Below, piece after piece: positions 14,885 to 22,594 of a stretch of 39,584 bases of DNA (the first letter of the stretch is position 1; every line of letters starts with the position of its first letter). The notes under the pieces are model-generated. The model worked only from the letters and a program-made list of their open reading frames with translations. It was not told the origin of the DNA and made no database searches. The stretch comes from Armatimonadota bacterium (GTDB lineage: Bacteria > Armatimonadota > Armatimonadia > Armatimonadales > Capsulimonadaceae). The DNA lies in the NCBI GenBank assembly GCA_025353925.1, contig JANXNV010000069.1, forward strand, positions 1 to 39,584, in the 5' to 3' direction. Made by a program: the position numbers and the translations under genes.

Positions 14885-14918
14885 CGCCGCTTATGAAGTC
14901 CCGCCACTTATGAAGTCC
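14885..14918 (+). repeat. 17-bp tandem duplication containing duplicated start codons
   Basis: CGCC[G/A]CTTATGAAGTCC occurs at 14885-14901 and 14902-14918 with one mismatch. Each copy holds an ATG (14893 and 14910) but 17 bp apart, thus in different frames. The first ATG opens a six-codon ORF (MKSRHL) whose TGA overlaps the second ATG (ATGA). Confidence 0.85.
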
Positions 14919-15800
14919 CTGCTGATCGTCAACCCCGCCGCCGGGCAGGGGAAACCCTCCGAGTCGCTGGATGCTCTGCATTCCGTCCTCGGGTCTCTCG
15001 TGGGGAGCGTCGTTGTCACACAGAAGCCTGGGGACGCGGAGGCGGCGGCCCGGGAGGCCGGAGACGGCAGGATGTACGGTGCCGTGCTGGTGGCGGGCGG
15101 CGACGGCACGGTGAATGAAGTCGTTAATGGGCTGCTGGCGAGCGGATCCGCACTGCCTCTGGGCCTGATTCCACTGGGCACGCAGAACGTTCTCGCCCAC
15201 GAGCTGGGCCTGCCCTCTGCCGCGAGCTTGACGGAAACAGCGGCGATGCTGCGGCACGGCAAGATGCGGGCGATCGACATCGGGCGAGCCGGTGACCGCT
15301 ATTTCGCGCTGATGGCGGGTTTCGGCTTCGATGCGCAGGTTGTGCGAGAGGTGCTGCGCCCGGTTAAGGACCTGCTCGGTCCGGCGGCTTACGCGTTTGC
15401 CACCGTCGGTGCGCTGGCCCGGTGCCATTCATCGTCCCTGACTCTGACACTCGACGACGAAGAGATCCGCTCGGAGGCCTACCTCGTGGTAATCGCGAAC
15501 GCCGCTTCCTACGCCTACGGCCAGATCAAGCTTGCTCCCTTTGCCGCTTTAGACGACGGCTGGCTGGATGTGTGCGTTTTTGAGAAGGCCCCGAGCCGTC
15601 GGTTCGGCTTTGCAGGTCAGCTCATGGCCGTGCTGGCCCGGCGACACTTGCGCGACCCGCGTGTGCGCTATTACCGGGCGCGGCGCATCAAGATCGACTC
15701 TGACCCGCCGATCCAGGGGCAGCTCGACGGGGAGACACACGGCATGTCGCCGCTGGAGATCACCCTTCTGCCGCAGGCTCTGTCCGTATTTGTGCCGTGA
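14910..15800 (+). CDS. Diacylglycerol-kinase-family lipid kinase
   Basis: 296 aa from ATG 14910. The N-terminal catalytic domain shows the phosphate loop KSLLIVNPAAGQGKP and VAGGDGTVNEVVNGL, then PLGLIPLGTQNVLAHELG. This is the DgkB/YegS/sphingosine-kinase fold that uses ATP to phosphorylate a lipid hydroxyl. The C-terminal beta domain ends with QLDGETHGMSPLEITLLP. An in-frame start 19 codons earlier (14853) lies in the promoter region and is unlikely. A 17-bp duplication creates a mini-ORF that ends on the start codon. It is followed after 22 bp by the CobS-like gene. The true lipid substrate is unknown. Confidence 0.87.
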   Translation: MKSLLIVNPAAGQGKPSESLDALHSVLGSLVGSVVVTQKPGDAEAAAREAGDGRMYGAVLVAGGDGTVNEVVNGLLASGSALPLGLIPLGTQNVLAHELGLPSAASLTETAAMLRHGKMRAIDIGRAGDRYFALMAGFGFDAQVVREVLRPVKDLLGPAAYAFATVGALARCHSSSLTLTLDDEEIRSEAYLVVIANAASYAYGQIKLAPFAALDDGWLDVCVFEKAPSRRFGFAGQLMAVLARRHLRDPRVRYYRARRIKIDSDPPIQGQLDGETHGMSPLEITLLPQALSVFVP

Positions 15801-15822
15801 CGATAATGCGAACCGTGAACTT

Positions 15823-16563
15823 ATGTGGAACTCTTTTGCCCTCGCCGTCCAGTCTCTCTCCTCACTCTCGCTGCTGGCTTCGAACCCGACCCGGGAAGAC
15901 GCTCGCCGGGCGGCGGCCCTGTTTCCGCTGGTCGGCGGGCTGCTGGGGATCGTGCTGGGGGCGGTCTGGTTTGTCGGGCACCGTCTGTGGACGACTGAGC
16001 CACTGGTCGCGGCGGCCCTGACCCTGGCAGTCGGGGCTGTGCTGACCGGCGGCTCCGGCCTCGGCGGTGTGGCCCGCGCGGCGGATGGCCTGGCGGCACT
16101 GGGAGGGACGAGTGACCGGACACGGGCCTTCGCGATTATGCGCGATCCCCGGCGCGGCACAACAGGATTAGTCGCCATCGGGATCGCACTGGCACTGCGG
16201 ATGGCGTTTCTCGCCGCGCTGCCGCCGGGGCTGGCCTGGACGGGCCTGATTTTGGCCGGAGCGATGCGCGGCTGGGCGATGGCCTTCGCCGTGAGCGCGT
16301 TCCCAGGCGGCGCGGACAGCGGGGCGACGCTGGTGGAAGCCGGGCCGGGAGAGTTCCTGGCCGCGACGGCCCTTACCATCGTTTGCGGCACGGGCCAGCC
16401 GACGCGCATTTTCCCGGTCCTCTTCGCCGTCGCCCTGCTGGTCGGGCCGCTGGCGCAGCTCGCTCAGCGGCGACTCGGCGGCCTGAACTTGCCGCTGTGT
16501 TCTGCGCTCGGTGAGGTCGCGGAGATCGTCGCACTGGCGTGTTTAAGTGCTCGGCTGGCATAA
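15823..16563 (+). CDS. CobS-like membrane protein lacking canonical acidic residues
   Basis: 246 aa, same length and helix pattern as CobS (adenosylcobinamide-GDP ribazoletransferase, last step of cobalamin nucleotide-loop assembly). AIMRDPRRGTTG matches the CobS motif EIMRDSRLGTHG. However, the metal/substrate motif GGFHLDGLADTCDG is here GGSGLGGVARAADG: the His and two Asp residues are replaced. The C-terminal GGQTGD motif is GGLNLP. The protein is probably not a normal CobS; it may have another transferase role or be inactive. No other cob genes are in the window, and the neighbour is a lipid kinase. A longer frame from 15568 overlaps the kinase and is rejected. Confidence 0.65.
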   Translation: MWNSFALAVQSLSSLSLLASNPTREDARRAAALFPLVGGLLGIVLGAVWFVGHRLWTTEPLVAAALTLAVGAVLTGGSGLGGVARAADGLAALGGTSDRTRAFAIMRDPRRGTTGLVAIGIALALRMAFLAALPPGLAWTGLILAGAMRGWAMAFAVSAFPGGADSGATLVEAGPGEFLAATALTIVCGTGQPTRIFPVLFAVALLVGPLAQLAQRRLGGLNLPLCSALGEVAEIVALACLSARLA

Positions 16564-16580
16564 ACTAATTGGGCCGCCTC

Positions 16581-16609
16581 TTGCAAATTAACCACCAGGT
16601 GGTTATAAT
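16581..16609 (+). promoter_or_regulatory. Promoter of AAA ATPase gene with operator in the spacer; leaderless
   Basis: TTGCAA (16581-16586), 17-bp spacer, TATAAT (16604-16609). The ATG follows after six bases, so the message should be leaderless. A 17-bp perfect palindrome TAACCACCAGGTGGTTA (16589-16605) fills most of the spacer and touches the -10 box, the right place for a repressor. Confidence 0.8.
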
Positions 16610-16615
16610 CTACCC

Positions 16616-17848
16616 ATGTACCGGCGATTTCTCACGCAGCAGCTTATGGATGCCTTGGCGGATAGCCCCGTCGTTTTGGTCAATGGAGCACGCCAGACCG
16701 GAAAAACGACGCTTGTCCAGTCATTGGTCCGGGACCTCCCCACCACCTACTACACTCTCGATGACATCAACGTCTTATCCGCCGTTCGTAGCGACCCACA
16801 AGGATTCCTTTCTGGTCTGTCTGGCCCTATCATCCTAGATGAAGTGCAGCGTGCCCCTGAGCTGTTTCCCGCCCTCAAAGCGGCCGTAGACCGTCAGCGG
16901 ACTCCCGGGCGTTTCCTGCTGACCGGCTCGGCGAACATTCTGCTGCTGCCCAGGCTCTCCGAATCGCTTGCCGGGCGCATGGAAGTGCTGACCCTTTGGC
17001 CGCTCGCGCAGGCGGAGATTTCAGAAGGCACGACCAATTTTGTGGATACGCTGTTTGCAGAGCCTCCGCCACCCTGGCAAAACTTGACCGGAGGCGACTC
17101 GGCAGACCTCAGTCGCCGCATGCTTGGCGGAGGCTACCCCGAACCGCTGGCCCGAACCAATCCAGAGAGGCGGCGAGCCTGGTTTAATTCTTACCTGACG
17201 ACTATTCTTCAGCGTGACGTGCGTGATATCGCAAACATCGAAGGCCTCACCGATTTACCGCGGCTGTTGACTTTGCTGGCCTCACGCACCGGCGGACTTC
17301 TCAATCAGGCCGATATTGCTCGCGCTGTGAGTCTGCCCTACACCACGCTTCTACGCTACATGACGTTGCTTGAAGCAACGTTCCTGGTTCAGATGCTGCC
17401 TGCCTGGAGCAGTAATTTGGGGCTTCGGCTAGCGAAAGCTCCGAAAGTGACTTTATGCGATACTGGTCTGGCAGCAAGTCTCCTTGGGTTGAATGCCGAG
17501 CGATTGGCACAGGACGGAACTCTGCGAGGGCAATTACTCGAAACTTTCGTCGTGATGGAGATGCGCAAGTGTACGGGATGGAGTCAGGTGCAGCCAATTT
17601 TGTTCCACTGGCGCACGGCGGCGCGGCAGGAAGTAAATCTGCTGCTGGAAGATGCCGCAGGGCACATTGTGGGTATCGAAGTGAAGTCGTCCGCGACCGT
17701 GACCGCCTCAGACTTCAGCGGTCTTCGGTCACTGGCAGAAACAGCAGGCAGCCGTTTCCATCGGGGTGTGGTACTCTACGCGGGAAATCAGGTCATTCCT
17801 TTTGGCCCCAACCTGCACGCGGTTCCTTTGAGTGCCCTTTGGAGCTAA
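16616..17848 (+). CDS. AAA-type ATPase with DUF4143 domain
   Basis: 410 aa. The Walker A motif is NGARQTGKTTLVQSL (Lys30) and Walker B is GPIILDEVQ. The sensor region FLLTGSANILLLP and the later Arg-rich GGYPEPLAR segment are typical of the widespread ATP-binding family with an AAA_14 core and a C-terminal DUF4143 part. In that part a PD-(D/E)XK-like element is visible at HWRTAARQEVNLLLED and GIEVKSSATVT. The biological role of the family is poorly defined; members are scattered and often mobile, sometimes listed near defence genes. The ATG sits directly behind its promoter. The sharp palindrome suggests regulation by a dimeric repressor, and no repressor gene is adjacent. Confidence 0.86.
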   Translation: MYRRFLTQQLMDALADSPVVLVNGARQTGKTTLVQSLVRDLPTTYYTLDDINVLSAVRSDPQGFLSGLSGPIILDEVQRAPELFPALKAAVDRQRTPGRFLLTGSANILLLPRLSESLAGRMEVLTLWPLAQAEISEGTTNFVDTLFAEPPPPWQNLTGGDSADLSRRMLGGGYPEPLARTNPERRRAWFNSYLTTILQRDVRDIANIEGLTDLPRLLTLLASRTGGLLNQADIARAVSLPYTTLLRYMTLLEATFLVQMLPAWSSNLGLRLAKAPKVTLCDTGLAASLLGLNAERLAQDGTLRGQLLETFVVMEMRKCTGWSQVQPILFHWRTAARQEVNLLLEDAAGHIVGIEVKSSATVTASDFSGLRSLAETAGSRFHRGVVLYAGNQVIPFGPNLHAVPLSALWS

Positions 17849-17875
17849 AACTATTATAAGGAAGGTAGTGCTACC

Positions 17876-19417
17876 ATGTTTGTCCCAAAATTGAATGCCT
17901 CCGGGCAGTACCAGGTCTATCTCGCGGGTCAGTGGCGCGATTCGGCGGCGACCGAGCTTCTGCCGAACCTCGTTCCCGCCCATAAGTCGCGGGTGCTGGG
18001 GTATGTCGCGGAGTCGACGAAGGCGGAAGTCGATGAAGCTATGCTTGCCGCCGAGGCGGCGTTCCCGATTTGGCGCGGTATCAGCGGGAATGTCAAGACG
18101 AAAATCTTTTTGCAATTGGCCCAGATCGTCTCGGCCCGATTTGACGACTTTCAGCAAACCATGGCCCGGGAGATGGGAAAAACGCTCTACGACTGCAAGC
18201 TGGACCTGGACGAAGCGATCGGCGTCCTCGAATGCGTCGCCCCGCAAGGCTTGTCTCTAAAGGGCGAGACCTACCAGAAGAACATCGATGGCCTGGTCAT
18301 GGAAAGCCGCTTGGAGCCGCGCGGGGTCGCCGCGATTATCACGCCGTTCAACTTTCCCGCCGCCATTCCTCTCGCGCAGATCGTGGCGGCTCTGGTGACG
18401 GGCAACACCGTGGTCTGGAAGCCGTCCCATCTCGTGCCGGAAAGCTCGCAGGCGATTGCCGCCGCGCTGGACGAAGCTTTTGGGTGGGCGAAAGATACGC
18501 TAGGGGTCACGGTCCCGCCGGGGACGTTCAATCTGGTCAGCGGCGATGTGAGCACGGGGCAGGCCGTGATCTCGCACCCCGCCGTCAAGTGCCTCTCATT
18601 CACCGGCAGCAAGCCCGTCGGTGATGCGGTCGATTCCGCCGCCAGTGCCCTCGGCAAACGGGTGATGAAGGAAGTCGGCGGCATCAATATTTTCTACGTT
18701 CACGCCGAGGCCGATATCTTCCGTGCCGCGAAGAACTTTGTTTATGGCAAAACGATCACCGGTGGGCAGCGGTGTACGTCTATCCAGGAAGTGCTCTGCG
18801 ACAGCGCGATCTACGAAGAATTTATCGCCGCCGTTTTAAAAGAGAGCCAGGGGATCGTCTTCGGGGACGGCTCCTCAGCTGCACTGGCCGAGGCCGACGC
18901 CGCTCCAGGCCGCTACTCCCTGCCGCCGCTGGTCTCGGCTGAGCAGCAGGCGCGGGTGTTGAGCTTAATCAAAACCTCGGTCAATCAGGGTGCGGTGATC
19001 CGGCATCAGATCGCCGTTCCGGACGCATTGGTGGACGAAGGCTATTACGTTCCATTTACGCTGGTCGAGGGGGTAGGGGACGACAACGTCTTCTACGCCA
19101 CGGAGGTCTTCGGGCCGGTGGGCATCCTGACCCGGGTGAAGAACGTCGCCGAAGCCATTCGGATCATCAACGCCAAAATCGGCATTGTCGCCTGCATCGA
19201 CAGCCGGAACAAAGACATCTCCGAGCACTTCATCCAGAGCGTTCTGCGGACGCGCGTGGATGACGGCCGGCACGGCACCGGAGCCTTCTGGGCCACCCGC
19301 TTCGGCGGTGACCGGGGCGCAGGCAGCGGCAACCCGGCTCTGGATGAAAATATGGTGATGGGCTATGTGCTTTGGAAGACGATCTACCGGGCGTACACGC
19401 CGTATGTGGAGGCGTAG
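17876..19417 (+). CDS. NAD(P)-dependent aldehyde dehydrogenase family enzyme
   Basis: 513 aa, full length for the family. Cofactor and catalytic residues are in place: ITPFNFP with Asn159, WKPSHLVPES with Lys182, FTGS at 242-245, general base Glu266 (KEVGGIN) and nucleophile Cys300 (GGQRCTS). The usual ELGGKNP segment is EVGGINIF, slightly unusual. An insertion rich in Ala around 330-345 and the end NPALDENMVMGYVLWKT look like semialdehyde dehydrogenases of amino-acid degradation. The precise substrate is uncertain. A good AAGGAAGG ribosome site precedes ATG 17876. It begins 28 bp after the ATPase gene; a TATTAT-like box in that gap may give its own promoter. Confidence 0.88.
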   Translation: MFVPKLNASGQYQVYLAGQWRDSAATELLPNLVPAHKSRVLGYVAESTKAEVDEAMLAAEAAFPIWRGISGNVKTKIFLQLAQIVSARFDDFQQTMAREMGKTLYDCKLDLDEAIGVLECVAPQGLSLKGETYQKNIDGLVMESRLEPRGVAAIITPFNFPAAIPLAQIVAALVTGNTVVWKPSHLVPESSQAIAAALDEAFGWAKDTLGVTVPPGTFNLVSGDVSTGQAVISHPAVKCLSFTGSKPVGDAVDSAASALGKRVMKEVGGINIFYVHAEADIFRAAKNFVYGKTITGGQRCTSIQEVLCDSAIYEEFIAAVLKESQGIVFGDGSSAALAEADAAPGRYSLPPLVSAEQQARVLSLIKTSVNQGAVIRHQIAVPDALVDEGYYVPFTLVEGVGDDNVFYATEVFGPVGILTRVKNVAEAIRIINAKIGIVACIDSRNKDISEHFIQSVLRTRVDDGRHGTGAFWATRFGGDRGAGSGNPALDENMVMGYVLWKTIYRAYTPYVEA

Positions 19418-19438
19418 GGGCACTGCTTGCTGCGCCCT

Positions 19439-20416
19439 TCATGATCCTTTCGCTTGCAGCCACTCGTAACACTCCGCAAACATCGTTTCCAGCGGCACGG
19501 CCCGGAAGCCCAGCTCGGACAGGGCTTTGTCGCTTCGGCAGCGCAGGGTAAGGGAAAGCAGCGTCGCCATCTCGGGGGTGATCTCCGGCTCCTTGTGCGT
19601 GACACGAGACTGCAGCTCGCCCAGCCAGCCCGCAGCACGCAAAATCGCGGGCGAGACTGTTTTTTTCTCCACTGTACGCCCCAGCAGATCCCCGACGACT
19701 TGAAAGGCCTGAAGATACGTTGCCTGCGTTCCGGCAAGGAGATAGTTTTCTCCTGTGCGGCCCCGCTCCCAGGCGGTGAGATGCGCCTGGGCGACTTCGG
19801 CGGCAGAGCAGAAAGGGGCTGCGCCGGGCGGGATTCCCGGCAGCTTGTTTTCCGCGACTAGGCGGAACAGGCGACCCCAGTTGGCGGCGTCGTACAGCCC
19901 GACGATGTTTGCCGGGTTCAGAATGACGGCATCGAGGCCGTTTTTGACGGCTTCTTGAATCTCCTCTTCGGCTTGCGCTTTTGTGCGCAGATACCCGATT
20001 TTTGAGCGGAGACCCAGGTGCTGCGCGGTTTCATCGAACTCCTCGGTCTGCACCCCGTAGACGGCCATTGACGACGTATGCACGAAGCGTTTCGCGCCCC
20101 GTGTCAGTGCCGCCTGTGCCACATTCCTCGTGCCGTCGACATTCGCGCGGATTTGCCGTGCCCGATGTCCCGACCAGAAGCTGACATCACCAGCGACATG
20201 AAACACGGCGTCTAATCCCTCCGGCATCGCCGCCAGCACGGAAGCCGGGTCTTCGACTGCTCCCGCCGCTAGTGTCACGGGAAAGTGATTTAGATAGGTC
20301 AGGTCGGAAGAGTGCCGGTGCAGAGCAGTCACGGTCCATCCCAGACCTGTGAGCAGACGGATGAGATTCAGGCCAAGAAATCCGGTGCCGCCGGTGACGA
20401 AAGCTGTTTGGGTCAT
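19439..20416 (-). CDS. NAD-dependent epimerase/dehydratase (extended SDR)
   Basis: 325 aa. Rossmann start FVTGGTGFLGLNLI, catalytic Ser115/116 in HTSSMAVYG and the pair Tyr142-x3-Lys146 (YLRTK). The overall sequence is like the HpnA / dihydroflavonol-4-reductase branch, including the NPANIVG segment and the C-terminal GFRAVPLETMFAE. Its ATG overlaps the stop of the upstream membrane gene (ATGA at 20416-20413). Substrate unknown; no hopanoid genes are visible beside it. Confidence 0.85.
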   Translation of the reverse strand: MTQTAFVTGGTGFLGLNLIRLLTGLGWTVTALHRHSSDLTYLNHFPVTLAAGAVEDPASVLAAMPEGLDAVFHVAGDVSFWSGHRARQIRANVDGTRNVAQAALTRGAKRFVHTSSMAVYGVQTEEFDETAQHLGLRSKIGYLRTKAQAEEEIQEAVKNGLDAVILNPANIVGLYDAANWGRLFRLVAENKLPGIPPGAAPFCSAAEVAQAHLTAWERGRTGENYLLAGTQATYLQAFQVVGDLLGRTVEKKTVSPAILRAAGWLGELQSRVTHKEPEITPEMATLLSLTLRCRSDKALSELGFRAVPLETMFAECYEWLQAKGS

Positions 20417-21015
20417 TCTATCTCGATCACATGCTCTTCATTGTCTTCATTGAAGAGTTCGCGCTGGGCGCGGGCCTGCGCATTGGAATTGTGGTTCTTC
20501 TGGTCTTCGGTCGCTTTGTGGCTGAAGGCTTGAAAGGCGACCAGAGCCGCGACGACTACCGCCAGGGCGACCCCGAATTCCAGTGTGGCAAGCGGCTTCT
20601 GCCATTCGATAAAATGCTCCAAGAAGTTGATGGCCAGGATCGCGATGATGACACTGATGACCCGTTCCTCCAGGTCATTCAGCGTTTCGACCCCTAGGGC
20701 GACCGTGACATTCATCGGGGCGATGAACAGGCTGTACAAACCCACGCCGACGATGTAAAACACGACGGCTTCCAGCATAATGCTGACCACTTCCAGAAAA
20801 ACCAGTGTCAGACGGGCATGCTGTAAATTCCCGGCCATCAGGTCGCGCCAGGAGTGCCAGATCGTGAGGATACCCAGCACTGTGCCCTGTAAAAACAGGG
20901 AAATCGAAACAAGCAGGACTGCGATGACGGAGAAAAGCACGACGTAGCGGCTGCGCCCGATCGCCAAACTGAGAGGGGCGAAGGGCGTGGTGGGTTTATG
21001 CGGAACAGAGGCCAT
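20413..21015 (-). CDS. YqhA-like (UPF0114) inner-membrane protein
   Basis: 200 aa with four hydrophobic helices (about 22-48, 68-95, 112-132, 145-168) and a strongly acidic, polar C-terminal tail ending EEHVIEIE. The order of helices, the loop with LNDLEERVISVIIAILAINFLE and the Glu/Trp after it suggest UPF0114. Function unknown. It is coupled to the following SDR gene. The 165-200 tail is a likely unstructured extension. Confidence 0.65.
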   Translation of the reverse strand: MASVPHKPTTPFAPLSLAIGRSRYVVLFSVIAVLLVSISLFLQGTVLGILTIWHSWRDLMAGNLQHARLTLVFLEVVSIMLEAVVFYIVGVGLYSLFIAPMNVTVALGVETLNDLEERVISVIIAILAINFLEHFIEWQKPLATLEFGVALAVVVAALVAFQAFSHKATEDQKNHNSNAQARAQRELFNEDNEEHVIEIE

Positions 21016-21060
21016 TTAGATGTTGTTTCTAAGGACAAATACGTCCAGGAGCGAGTGTGC

Positions 21061-21095
21061 CAAAAAAAGCCCGCCGCTGAAAGAGCGGCGGGCTG
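21061..21095 (-). terminator. Rho-independent terminator of PRC-barrel gene
   Basis: On the minus strand the stem AGCCCGCCGCT / AGCGGCGGGCT with a short loop is followed by seven T. It lies about 40 bp after the stop of the PRC-barrel gene. Confidence 0.92.
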
Positions 21096-21134
21096 ACAAG
21101 CATCCTGAGCAATCGCCCGGATTGGGAACGGGCT

Positions 21135-22556
21135 TCAGGAGGTCTGCAGTTCAGCCACGGGCTTGACTGCCGTGCCGGGTGTCTCCACTGTCACATTATC
21201 CGGGTGCTCAATAATAATCGTCACAGGAGGTGCCGAAGCGGCTCCTGTGGGCACGGCGGCCGGAGCGGTCGTCACCGGAGCAGCCACTGTTTCGACGGCT
21301 GGCGTCGCCTGCGCTTCAGCAATCCGCGCACTGGCGGCATCGTAAGCATTGACGGCCCCAGTCTTAGTGGCATCATAAGCATTGACGGCACCCGTTCTGG
21401 TAGCGTCATAAGCGGCGGCGACGTGCTCCTTGCCCGCATCCAGGACAGCGGCACCGACAGCGAGCGTCAAGTCGTCGAGCTTGTTCGTGGCCCGCGCGAC
21501 CATAACATCGGACTCGGTGATGACATGGTTCGCGGGAATCAGCGGCAATCCCGTTTCCGAGAGAACGGCCCGGCCCGTCGTTTTGCCAAGCAGCAGATCG
21601 CCGTGCTTGTCTCCGATCGCGCTGCCCGCCTGTGCCAGCTTCGCTTTCGCGGTGTCGGCCAGATCCCCGGCTTTTTCTTTTCCGGCAGCGACAGCATCCC
21701 CGGCCTGATCGTAACCGGCAGATGCGGCGAGTGCATGCATTTTACCTGCTGAAATGGCGTGCTGTATATGGCCCGGCGTGATCATCTGGCCTGTCAGCAC
21801 GATCGGCATGTTTGCCTCGTCCGTCACGTCGCGCCCAGCCTGTTTGCCCAGAGCGTACTCCGCCTCTTTACGCTCAATCGACTCAGCGGCCTGCGTCCGT
21901 ACCGTGGCAACGCCTACTGCCGCCTCGTGGCCCAGCTCGGTGGCTTTCACCTGTGCGGCGGCAGTCGCGGCGACCATGCCACCCTTCGGCTCCTCCACCA
22001 TCTCCTGTACAGAGGAGGGCACGATTACGACATCGCGACCGATGCTGGTGATGGTTTTGATGGGAACATCCGTCTGACCCTTGTACATGTCCTGAAACAC
22101 ACCGCCGGAGACTTCGTAGGCGGTGACATTCTTGGACGTGCGCTCGATCAACACGTCGTCAATAGCCCCTAGGAATTTGCCGTCCTCGGTCATCAGCCGC
22201 TTGCCCAGCACAGGGTCGCCCGCCTGAGCGGCGTAGTCGTTGACATCGCCTTCGACACGCATGATATGGTCGGCGTTCTGGATCGTCACAGCATCTTCGC
22301 CCAGCGCATGAACATCCTCGGCGGGCAGCCAGTACGTATCGCCCCGGCTGAAGAGGCCCGCGCCTTGCAGCAGAGTAAAGCCGATCAAGCGACCCTCGCG
22401 CGGGTTGTAAACAACATCGTGAGTCTGTCCGATCTCAGTCCCATTATCCAGTGTGATCACAGGCTTGCCAATTAGGGATTTGCCGGTGCTGAGTCCTTGG
22501 CGGTTCTTGGTTATTTGCGCGGCCCGCTCCTGGGGCGTAGTGGATGTATCGGTCAT
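21135..22556 (-). CDS. PRC-barrel protein with repeated modules and tandem AYDATKTGAVN repeats
   Basis: 473 aa. Two PRC-barrel domains lie at about 25-100 (GKPVITLDNGTEIGQTHDV, then LIGFTLL) and 115-185 (GKRLMTEDGKFLGAIDDV). An Ala/Glu helix region follows. Two copies of a short module come next: residues 239-280 (GRDVTDEANMPIVLTGQMIT) and 328-368 (GRAVLSETGLPLIPANHVIT). Then come tandem 11-residue repeats (AYDATRTGAVN, AYDATKTGAVN, AYDAAS...) encoded by 33-bp DNA repeats at about 21330-21420, and a Pro/Ala/Thr-rich tail. No signal peptide, so probably cytoplasmic. PRC proteins often bind or regulate RNA or photosynthetic machinery; here no specific role can be given. AAGGAGC precedes ATG 22556. 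Confidence 0.8.
   Translation of the reverse strand: MTDTSTTPQERAAQITKNRQGLSTGKSLIGKPVITLDNGTEIGQTHDVVYNPREGRLIGFTLLQGAGLFSRGDTYWLPAEDVHALGEDAVTIQNADHIMRVEGDVNDYAAQAGDPVLGKRLMTEDGKFLGAIDDVLIERTSKNVTAYEVSGGVFQDMYKGQTDVPIKTITSIGRDVVIVPSSVQEMVEEPKGGMVAATAAAQVKATELGHEAAVGVATVRTQAAESIERKEAEYALGKQAGRDVTDEANMPIVLTGQMITPGHIQHAISAGKMHALAASAGYDQAGDAVAAGKEKAGDLADTAKAKLAQAGSAIGDKHGDLLLGKTTGRAVLSETGLPLIPANHVITESDVMVARATNKLDDLTLAVGAAVLDAGKEHVAAAYDATRTGAVNAYDATKTGAVNAYDAASARIAEAQATPAVETVAAPVTTAPAAVPTGAASAPPVTIIIEHPDNVTVETPGTAVKPVAELQTS
21330..21425 (-). repeat. 33-bp tandem repeat inside the PRC-barrel gene
   Basis: About three imperfect copies encode AYDAT[RK]TGAVN and a degenerate last unit. Similar to LEA-type helical repeats in spacing (11 residues), which suggests an extended amphipathic helix. 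Confidence 0.7.
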
Positions 22557-22594
22557 CGAAACGGCTCCTTCTATTTCTAAATCTACTCTAAATC

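Noticed and set aside
21330-21425. CRISPR array
   Set aside because: The repeats are 33-bp coding repeats inside an intact reading frame without spacers.
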